5,067 nt of DNA from Candidatus Thalassarchaeaceae archaeon (GTDB lineage: Archaea > Thermoplasmatota > Poseidoniia > Poseidoniales > Thalassarchaeaceae), in assembly GCA_030747475.1 (NCBI GenBank), contig JASLKO010000106.1, positions 1 to 5,067 of the forward strand, in the 5' to 3' direction. Shown piece after piece: positions 1 to 5,067 of this stretch. Under the pieces are notes generated by a model. It saw only the letters and a program-made list of their open reading frames with translations, made no database searches and was not told the origin of the DNA. The translations under genes were made by a program, and so were the position numbers. Position 1 is the stretch's first letter, and each line of letters opens with the position of its first letter.

Positions 1-80
1 CGCCCGGTCACCTAGGCCGAAAACCCGTGCATGTCGCCAACGCGAAAGCACGGTACGGGCCAATGGTTTGTGCTCCATGA
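1..80. other. Unassigned GC-rich left edge; possible gene fragment or structured RNA
   Basis: The first 60 bases are about 67% GC, against about 42% for the next 60. Two reading frames are open here and neither can be confirmed. On the plus strand, frame 3 is open from the edge to TGA at 78-80 and would give a 25-residue tail ending in ARYGPMVCAP. On the minus strand, an ATG at 78-76 opens a frame running off the edge, beginning MEHKPLARTV. The stretch also contains the inverted repeat CCGTGC (25-30) / GCACGG (48-53), so the end of a structured RNA is a third reading. I recognise neither peptide and no tRNA, SRP or RNase P signature. Bases 81-143 hold no gene that I can see. Confidence 0.25.
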
Positions 81-112
81 ATGAAGGCTGCCGATACACT
101 TGACTTGAATCA

Positions 113-120
113 TTCTAAAG
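113..120 (+). promoter_or_regulatory. Weak candidate archaeal TATA box for the surface-protein gene
   Basis: TTCTAAAG is the most A/T-rich patch upstream of the ATG at 144. Its centre lies about 27 bases before that ATG, the distance expected between an archaeal TATA box and the start of a leaderless transcript. No Shine-Dalgarno precedes the ATG, which fits leaderless initiation. The match to a TTTATATA-like consensus is poor, so the call rests mostly on spacing. Confidence 0.22.
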
Positions 121-124
121 GCAA

Positions 125-139
125 CGGGCCGTAGGCCCG
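125..139 (+). repeat. Short GC hairpin just upstream of the start codon
   Basis: CGGGCC (125-130) and GGCCCG (134-139) form a perfect 6-bp all-GC stem with a three-base loop, GTA. The stem ends four bases before the ATG at 144. If transcription begins upstream of it, the hairpin would sit where a ribosome must load. If the transcript is leaderless, the repeat exists only in DNA, near the transcription start. Its role is unknown and it may be chance. Confidence 0.45.
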
Positions 140-143
140 GACC

Positions 144-1901
144 ATGCGCACACGAGCAGTGGCCGTCGTAGCGTTGCTCATGTTGATTTCAACAGCTCCA
201 ATTCCCGCAGAACAACTCAGTAGTGTTGATTCGATAGACGACCCTCTTGTCGATTGGGAAGGTGAAGATACGCCGACATTCGTCTACGAGGGGGTATTGA
301 GTAATCCACAAGATGTTGACAATATTACACTCGGGGATGATGTGGGTGTAGTTCATTTCATTCAATTGGTACATGCTGATGAACCGCTTAAAATTGAGGT
401 CAGAGATGACAATCTGCTGCACGGTCAAGCCGAAGCGAATACCACGTCATTCCTCAGCAGTGGTGGAGGCGATCCAATGTGGATTTCAATCTCAAATGCA
501 GATTTTACATCGCCAAATTCGTACCGAATTCTTGTGCATTCAAACGCTGCGGATGAGGATGTTGAATTGGCGGATCAAAACGCTGCAGGTTACGTCCATG
601 AATCCGATTCCATCGGAGACAGGTCTTACTTCACGACTGGAGGAAATGCCGAAATTAAAATTCAGTGGTTTGGAGGCGAGATGACGGAATTTGTAGGCCA
701 CATGACTCATCTTCCGAGTGGAGATGTGACCACATTAGATTTTGAAACATTTTACGGAAATATGACAGTCCATACGCCTGCAGTAAATTCTAGACTAGAG
801 TCGTACGAATTTTCAATCTCGGCAAAGACCAATGCTGCTGCTGCATCTTGGACATTGAATAAGACAATCTTGACTGACGGGGATGCTTTATGCCACCATG
901 ACTGTCCAGATGTCGTCGATGATGGAGTCATCAGTCAAGATGCCGTGACTATCGAAAATGCGCATTTGGAGATATTTGGAAACCTAAGTGAGACAGATGC
1001 TGTGGACGTATATTCAATTTTCATCCCCGGGGAATCTTGGGAAACACATCGATTAATCGCAACCAATGATGGTGGTGATGAAATTATACAAATCCAATCA
1101 TGGAATAATTCAGGAGAATACATCTCTCCGCGAGATATTGCCGAGGGTGTCGGTACAGTCGGATTGAACATGACGCCAGGGTACCATGTGGTCAAGGTCA
1201 CACGTGAAGATTCAGTAAATGGCACCAACCCATATCACCTCGACCTGCAAACCATCAATGTAAGCAATGAGGACGACAAGCCGATTGAGCCTGGCCCAAT
1301 CGTGGACCGATGGAAGGAATTCATTCCATTTTACATCGGAATCGGATTACTGATGTTGGCCCCAATGGGATATGTGCTTTGGAGTGTCCGTGGTTCAAAC
1401 TTGGCCAATGAAGTTCAAGCCCATGAAAGAGGGCGATTGGTACGTCTTCGCGAACGTCTCTCCAATCTCATCCAAGTGGGCGCGAGTGATTTGGAAATTG
1501 ACAGCGCGTTGCAAATGTTAGAGGAAGTGCAATGGCGTGCAACCGTCGCTGAAATGGGGGAGGCTACTTTGACCCACCATACCGAATCGGTGACCCTGAA
1601 AGCATGGAAATTGGGCATGAATGATTTATTGGTTGGCATCCATATTGAACAATACTCTTGGGAATTGGCCGCATTGAGGTTTGTAGCCACAGGTGGCCCA
1701 TCCTGGCATATCGCAGAAGTGGCACCGAAATCACTCCATGATGGAGATGAAATTTTCCTCGACACCTTGGATGCAGGTTCAACTCGATTCCTTCGATTAC
1801 AATTGGAAGGAGAGGCAGAAGGTTTGGACCTACACCTTTCAGGACTCGTGAATGGGAAGCCACTGGCTGCAATTCCCGCCCATGCGCTATTGATGAAATG
1901 A
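144..1901 (+). CDS. Secreted, single-pass surface protein with PPC-like beta domains
   Basis: This 585-residue protein has a type I membrane layout. Residues 1-22 are a signal peptide with a basic start, a hydrophobic core and a cleavage-like APIPA end. Residues 23-393 form an acidic, beta-rich outer part. Residues 394-415 are the only other strong hydrophobic segment, and 416-585 should be cytoplasmic. Within the outer part, about 272-372 resembles a PPC (pre-peptidase C-terminal) beta domain: G-N-L-S, then D-A-V-D-V-Y, then a TPGYHVVKV-like strand. Residues 46-135 look like a second, weaker copy. Nine N-X-S/T sequons all lie outside. The only two cysteines, C250 and C254, flank H-H-D. The inner part begins with a charged helix (about 423-470), then a beta-rich stretch I do not recognise. 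The ATG is the first start able to include the signal peptide; no Shine-Dalgarno precedes it. Its stop is two bases from the convergent dnaJ stop. Function is unknown: adhesin, envelope or sensor-like roles are all possible. Confidence 0.85.
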   Translation: MRTRAVAVVALLMLISTAPIPAEQLSSVDSIDDPLVDWEGEDTPTFVYEGVLSNPQDVDNITLGDDVGVVHFIQLVHADEPLKIEVRDDNLLHGQAEANTTSFLSSGGGDPMWISISNADFTSPNSYRILVHSNAADEDVELADQNAAGYVHESDSIGDRSYFTTGGNAEIKIQWFGGEMTEFVGHMTHLPSGDVTTLDFETFYGNMTVHTPAVNSRLESYEFSISAKTNAAAASWTLNKTILTDGDALCHHDCPDVVDDGVISQDAVTIENAHLEIFGNLSETDAVDVYSIFIPGESWETHRLIATNDGGDEIIQIQSWNNSGEYISPRDIAEGVGTVGLNMTPGYHVVKVTREDSVNGTNPYHLDLQTINVSNEDDKPIEPGPIVDRWKEFIPFYIGIGLLMLAPMGYVLWSVRGSNLANEVQAHERGRLVRLRERLSNLIQVGASDLEIDSALQMLEEVQWRATVAEMGEATLTHHTESVTLKAWKLGMNDLLVGIHIEQYSWELAALRFVATGGPSWHIAEVAPKSLHDGDEIFLDTLDAGSTRFLRLQLEGEAEGLDLHLSGLVNGKPLAAIPAHALLMK

Positions 1902-1903
1902 CG

Positions 1904-3037
1904 TCAATTTCGCCGGTCTTCAGCTTCGCGCCGGACTGCATTTTCGATGTCACCCTCAGGAAGACCAAACGATTCTCGCATCTCGTCTAAAGTGGCGCGC
2001 ATTGACTTGTTGACTTTAGGAGGCACATGGAGTTTCAACAAAACGGTAACATCCCCTCTGCCACGACCTCGACGACGTGGCATCCCCCGACCTCGAACAA
2101 TGATTGTTTCACTGGGTTTGGACCCCGCAGGAATTGGAATGGCCAAAGGTTTCCCATCAATATGTGGCAACTCGACTTCTGTGCCCAATAACATCTCGGG
2201 GTATCCCAAAGGTAGAGCCATGATCAAATCCGGACCATCACGCTCAAACCATGCATGAGATTCAATTTCAAGTTGAATATACAAATCACCTGGTTGACCA
2301 TTCTGAATGTGCTCACCTTTGCCACGGTGACGTAATCGTAGACCATCTTCGGTGCCTTTTGGGATGGTAATTCGAAGTGTCTGTTCGCGTAAATCTGAAC
2401 CTGATCCCCGACAATCAGCGCACCGGTTTTTGATGGTCTTCCCCTGACCATTACAATCCGGACAGTCCGAAACCATTTGCTGAACGAATGGGCCAACTCG
2501 AGCCTGTTGCATGATTTTCCCTTGGCCGCCACAAGTCATACAGCTGGAAATGTCTTGAGGTGACTTTGCCCCTGAACCATCACAGGTTTCACAAGTGGCA
2601 GATAGTTTAGCAGAAATTTCGATATCTTGTTCCTCAAACACTTGTTCAAGTGAAACGACGTGTCTTAGCAATACATCGTTTCCACGGCGGCCTCGAGTAC
2701 TTCGGCCACCACCAAACATACCAGAAAATATCGACTCAAAACCACCACTGAATAAATCATCAAGATTGATGTTCACACCTTGGAATCCACCCGGCCCAAA
2801 TGGGGAACCACCTGGCGATTCATGGCCAAACATATCGTATTGTTTGCGCTGATCTGGATTTGACAATACAGCATAGGCTTCCTGAACTTCCTTGAACAAA
2901 TGTTCGGCCTCAGAATCATCTGGATTCTTGTCAGGGTGATGTTTCCTAGCGAGGCTTCTGAAGGCTTTCTTGAGATCAGAATCACTGGCATTTTTGGATA
3001 CACCAAGGACTTCGTAATAATCTCGCTTATCGGCCAC
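1904..3037 (-). CDS. dnaJ: Chaperone protein DnaJ (Hsp40), complete four-module type
   Basis: DnaJ delivers unfolded clients to DnaK and stimulates its ATPase through the J domain, in the cytoplasm. From the GTG start the protein has 377 residues, close to the 376 of E. coli DnaJ. Modules in order: J domain (about 4-68) with the essential HPD at 34-36; Gly/Phe-rich linker (about 70-115) with a DIF-like patch, DLFSGGFESIFSGMFGGG; zinc domain with four intact CxxCxGxG motifs at C149/152, C166/169, C192/195 and C206/209; then the C-terminal substrate-binding domains (about 216-377). The start is taken as GTG at 3037, not the ATG 27 bases upstream, because GTG gives the canonical MADKRDYYEVLG-type start and has AGGGGAG six bases before it. 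It is last of the minus-strand genes, 58 bases after the zinc-ribbon gene. DnaK and GrpE are not in the window. Archaeal DnaK-DnaJ systems are generally regarded as acquired from bacteria. Confidence 0.97.
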   Translation of the reverse strand: MADKRDYYEVLGVSKNASDSDLKKAFRSLARKHHPDKNPDDSEAEHLFKEVQEAYAVLSNPDQRKQYDMFGHESPGGSPFGPGGFQGVNINLDDLFSGGFESIFSGMFGGGRSTRGRRGNDVLLRHVVSLEQVFEEQDIEISAKLSATCETCDGSGAKSPQDISSCMTCGGQGKIMQQARVGPFVQQMVSDCPDCNGQGKTIKNRCADCRGSGSDLREQTLRITIPKGTEDGLRLRHRGKGEHIQNGQPGDLYIQLEIESHAWFERDGPDLIMALPLGYPEMLLGTEVELPHIDGKPLAIPIPAGSKPSETIIVRGRGMPRRRGRGRGDVTVLLKLHVPPKVNKSMRATLDEMRESFGLPEGDIENAVRREAEDRRN

Positions 3038-3043
3038 CCAAAT

Positions 3044-3050
3044 CTCCCCT
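3044..3050 (-). promoter_or_regulatory. Shine-Dalgarno of dnaJ, deciding the GTG start
   Basis: On the minus strand AGGGGAG is followed by a six-base spacer and then GTG at 3037-3035. This is the clearest ribosome-binding site in the window. It lies inside the reading frame opened by the upstream ATG at 3064, which itself has no such site, so it argues for the shorter protein. Confidence 0.7.
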
Positions 3051-3087
3051 TGCCATCGCGTCATGCCGATTGTTATTCAACCCGACG

Positions 3088-3101
3088 ATTTGAATTCAAA
3101 T
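3088..3101. repeat. Perfect 14-bp palindrome between the zinc-ribbon gene and dnaJ
   Basis: ATTTGAATTCAAAT reads the same on both strands and has no spacer. It covers the stop codon and last codon of the zinc-ribbon gene and lies about 51 bases upstream of the dnaJ GTG. The position would suit an operator for a dimeric regulator of dnaJ, but only one copy is present, and a perfect 14-mer is expected by chance roughly once in three windows of this size. Confidence 0.4.
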
Positions 3102-3938
3102 TTTATTGCCGCAATTTTCGCAATAGGCTTCCCCATCTGGATTCAGATGTCCACAACTTCCACAAGAATTTCCTGTTTGAGGCATGACATTGGATGCCTG
3201 TCCAGTTGTTGTGACCCCTTGCATCTCTTGGGAATACCAATCACCCCGAGATGTTGCTGGCGCAGGAGATGTGGCCAACCCTACATTTTCCGGAATGGCA
3301 GATTGGCTCTCTTTGAGTCGATCAAGGACCCCGCCAATCAAACCCTTCTCTGGTTCAGCCTGAGCATGTGTAACACCCACAACAGATTCAACCGGGCCCG
3401 TTTCACCAGTGACCCGGGCTGTTGAACGACGAACATGCTCGGATTCTGTGAACAAGGCGACATTGTCTTGGTCTTGATCCGTATTCTCAACCTCCCCAGT
3501 CAACCGTTCTCCGGTCAGGCCACCAATTGAACCATCCAATTTGTTCAATGCCTTTTGAGACATTAATCCTGATTCAACACCACGGGCATCAGCCTCTAAC
3601 TCGGACATGGCCAAATCTGCCTTAGACCAAACACCTCGATCTTCGGCGGCGTAGTCCTTTTGTAAATTCTTGATATGTTTGCGACGATGCCATTCATGGT
3701 CACGTACTGTGCGTGCGTTTCTGAACAGAGCAATGCCAATTGACACCGCGACTATGATGTAAATGACCATGCCGATCCAATCTGTAATCAATCGCTCTGA
3801 GATGGCCGGAACCAATTGGTATATGGACACGAAAATGAAGATTGGGGTGGCGAAAAGAATCCAAGCATTGAGGGGGTTCTTTTCGGCCGCCATGCCCCAA
3901 CCATTTGTGGCTCGGATTTCAAGGAACCTATTGGCCAT
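3096..3938 (-). CDS. Two-TM membrane protein with C-terminal zinc ribbon, function unknown
   Basis: The 280-residue protein has two hydrophobic segments near the N-terminus (about 25-45 and 53-72) joined by a short loop. A basic patch follows (R73 to K94, including RRKHIK), suggesting that the rest is cytoplasmic. Residues about 95-255 are a low-hydrophobicity linker rich in Glu, Gly, Ser and Thr, likely flexible. Residues 259-276 form a short zinc ribbon, CGSC-x10-CENC, with all four cysteines (C259, C262, C273, C276). This ribbon is common at the ends of archaeal and bacterial membrane proteins and does not define a function. The gene starts six bases after the glycosyltransferase stop, in the same reading frame, so the ATG at 3938 is the first usable start after that TAA. 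A later ATG (residue 16) would still keep both membrane segments. No Shine-Dalgarno is seen. The order suggests co-transcription with both neighbours. Confidence 0.8.
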   Translation of the reverse strand: MANRFLEIRATNGWGMAAEKNPLNAWILFATPIFIFVSIYQLVPAISERLITDWIGMVIYIIVAVSIGIALFRNARTVRDHEWHRRKHIKNLQKDYAAEDRGVWSKADLAMSELEADARGVESGLMSQKALNKLDGSIGGLTGERLTGEVENTDQDQDNVALFTESEHVRRSTARVTGETGPVESVVGVTHAQAEPEKGLIGGVLDRLKESQSAIPENVGLATSPAPATSRGDWYSQEMQGVTTTGQASNVMPQTGNSCGSCGHLNPDGEAYCENCGNKI

Positions 3939-3944
3939 CCCGAA

Positions 3945-4988
3945 TTATACTCGGTCATTTGGTGGTTTTCCCTGCCGAAATATTCCTGCTAACAAGCCAA
4001 CACTGAATGAGGTATGCAATATCATTAGCATATATGGGACACCGGCCACCATCGATGTATCCTTTTCCTGAAATGCTTCATCTAGCCCTACCAATAATAA
4101 TGCAGAGACATAGGCCAATATAGGCCAAACAAAGTTTGGAAGAATCAACCACGATTGCCCATCGATCGCGAGTCCAGCAACCAATGAGAGGCCGATCCAA
4201 GGTAGAAATTCACCAATTCGCATCCGTGATTTCGCATCGATAACGTGCTTCATCCGCCAGAAACCATAGCGGTAACCCATTTTCCACCATTGCTTCACAG
4301 TCGTTCTTTTTGCCATACGAACAAAAGTCGCCGGACTTCTCCATAAAGGCCAACCATTCTGAATCAATCTGAGATTGATTTCACTATCCTGTGTGGTGAG
4401 GAAATGCTCATTCCAACCGCCCACATCTTCAATCGCTTCACGACGATATAGGGTGAATGGGGGGATTTTTGTTGGACCCTCTTTTGAAAATCGCGCAAAT
4501 TGGCCTGAACCACCCAAACGGCAAGAAAGCGTGGATTCAATCCATTTTCCAACCTGACTCAATGGCAAATCCGATTTTCGAACAATTGCGCCTAGACCCC
4601 CTAGCTTCTTTCCAATATCTGACTCGATCGAATGCAATCTCGACATTCGAATTTCCAGATGATCTGGTGGTAGCCATGCATGGCCTATCATCTCTAGAAT
4701 AAATTCCACATCGGAATCAAGGAATTCGAGTGCCATGTTTCGCGCATGGGGTACAAATTTGAATGGATTGTCAAGTAGTGTGATTCTTGGTCCTCCACTG
4801 GTTTCAGATTCCTCAATCAATCGCTCCACAATTGGAATCGTTCCGTCGGTGGAGCCACCATCAAGGACGAGGATTCGGTGGAGTTGCGAAGGATATGTTT
4901 GATCGATTAAACTTCTCAAACAGCGTTCAATATGTTCTGCTTCCTGCCACGTTGGAATCACTGTGGCAACCACAGAGGTGGGCTCCAT
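3945..4988 (-). CDS. Family 2 (GT-A) glycosyltransferase, ExoA-like, membrane-anchored
   Basis: This 347-residue enzyme should transfer a sugar from a nucleotide or lipid donor to a growing glycan at the cytoplasmic face of the membrane. The N-terminal GT-A fold shows VIPTWQEAEHIERCLRSL (about 10-27), the nucleotide-binding DGGSTDGT (43-50) and HARN (81-84). Further on come QDSE (200-203), with D201 in the place of the usual catalytic base, and a WWKMGYRYGFWR stretch (234-245), as in ExoA-type enzymes. Three hydrophobic segments follow (about 261-278, 280-301 and 313-337). The position that reads DGHA in ExoA-like proteins is IGHA here (101-104), so the usual metal-binding aspartate is missing. 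ExoA itself works in succinoglycan synthesis; donor and acceptor here cannot be read from sequence. The ATG at 4988 is preceded by GGGGTGGT, a Shine-Dalgarno-like run that is unusually close. Mechanism is reasonably secure, pathway is not. Confidence 0.88.
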   Translation of the reverse strand: MEPTSVVATVIPTWQEAEHIERCLRSLIDQTYPSQLHRILVLDGGSTDGTIPIVERLIEESETSGGPRITLLDNPFKFVPHARNMALEFLDSDVEFILEMIGHAWLPPDHLEIRMSRLHSIESDIGKKLGGLGAIVRKSDLPLSQVGKWIESTLSCRLGGSGQFARFSKEGPTKIPPFTLYRREAIEDVGGWNEHFLTTQDSEINLRLIQNGWPLWRSPATFVRMAKRTTVKQWWKMGYRYGFWRMKHVIDAKSRMRIGEFLPWIGLSLVAGLAIDGQSWLILPNFVWPILAYVSALLLVGLDEAFQEKDTSMVAGVPYMLMILHTSFSVGLLAGIFRQGKPPNDRV

Positions 4989-5000
4989 ACCACCCCACAG

Positions 5001-5067
5001 TCAATTGTAGGTGTCAAGGTTGCGTGCCCGAAAGCGAAAATAAGCGGCTTTGCTCAACAAGTTCTGT
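5001..5067 (-). CDS. Possible 3' end of an upstream gene, cut by the window edge
   Basis: One minus-strand frame is open from the edge to TGA at 5003-5001. It would encode 21 residues ending in AAYFRFRARNLDTYN, a mixed, basic and aromatic tail that looks like genuine protein. The stop is 12 bases before the glycosyltransferase ATG, typical of operon spacing. A second frame is open to a TGA at 5016-5014, so the choice is not certain. I do not recognise the peptide. If the call is right, the glycosyltransferase is not the first gene of its transcript. Confidence 0.38.
   Translation of the reverse strand, partial: QNLLSKAAYFRFRARNLDTYN

Noticed and set aside
833..844. Triplet run TGCTGCTGCTGC
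   Set aside because: It is a four-alanine stretch (residues 231-234) in the surface protein and too short to be a functional repeat.
1564..1968. Long open frame opposite the 3' part of the surface-protein gene
   Set aside because: It is antisense to a clear coding frame, overlaps the dnaJ 3' end as well, and its translation shows no domain, signal or sensible composition.
2224..2532. Open frame on the same strand as dnaJ in another phase
   Set aside because: It lies wholly inside dnaJ, where the correct frame shows all four zinc motifs; the alternative translation is unlike any protein I know.
1904..4988. A defence or mobile-element cassette formed by the minus-strand genes
   Set aside because: No nuclease, transposase, integrase, toxin-antitoxin pair or terminal repeats are visible; the proteins are housekeeping or envelope types with similar base use.
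5002..5017. TTGACA and TACAAT on the minus strand upstream of the glycosyltransferase, resembling bacterial -35 and -10 boxes
   Set aside because: They are only about three bases apart instead of about 17, so they cannot form a sigma-70 promoter, and they probably lie in the tail of an upstream gene.
5036..5045. GCTTATTTTC on the minus strand as an archaeal TATA box for the glycosyltransferase
   Set aside because: It is a poor match and falls inside a plausible coding tail that ends 12 bases before the glycosyltransferase start, which favours transcription from further upstream.

Overview
The window is ordinary, protein-dense chromosome with about 47-50% GC by eye. It holds four well-supported genes, short unresolved edges, and almost no intergenic space. 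The likely source is a mesophilic archaeon, perhaps a marine Thermoplasmatota such as Poseidoniales (Marine Group II). This is inferred from the style of the proteins: a secreted, single-pass surface protein with PPC-like beta domains and many N-X-S/T sequons; a small membrane protein ending in a zinc ribbon; and a bacterial-type DnaJ of the kind mesophilic archaea are known to carry. No rRNA or other taxonomic marker is present, so a bacterial source is not excluded.

Layout. Bases 1-143 are a left edge with no assignable gene; the first 60 bases are clearly GC-richer than the rest. On the plus strand, 144-1901 encodes a signal-peptide, single-pass surface protein with a cytoplasmic C-terminal domain of unknown function. 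It converges with the minus-strand genes, leaving two bases between its stop codon and that of dnaJ. Read in their own direction, the minus-strand genes are: a possible 3' end of an unknown gene (5067-5001), an ExoA-like family 2 glycosyltransferase with C-terminal membrane segments (4988-3945), a two-TM protein with a C-terminal zinc ribbon (3938-3096), and a complete DnaJ co-chaperone (3037-1904). The spacings of 12, 6 and 58 bases are compatible with one transcript, although dnaJ could also have its own promoter.

Function. DnaJ should work with DnaK and GrpE, which are not in the window. The glycosyltransferase probably builds a surface glycan or lipid-linked sugar. The convergent surface protein carries nine sequons, all on its predicted outer side, and would be a plausible glycoprotein, but nothing links the two beyond proximity. 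I found no mobile element, CRISPR array, defence system or identifiable RNA gene. The most useful points for follow-up are the altered metal-site motif in the glycosyltransferase, the GTG start of dnaJ with a clear Shine-Dalgarno, the sequon distribution and lone CHHDC cluster in the surface protein, and the unexplained GC-rich left edge.
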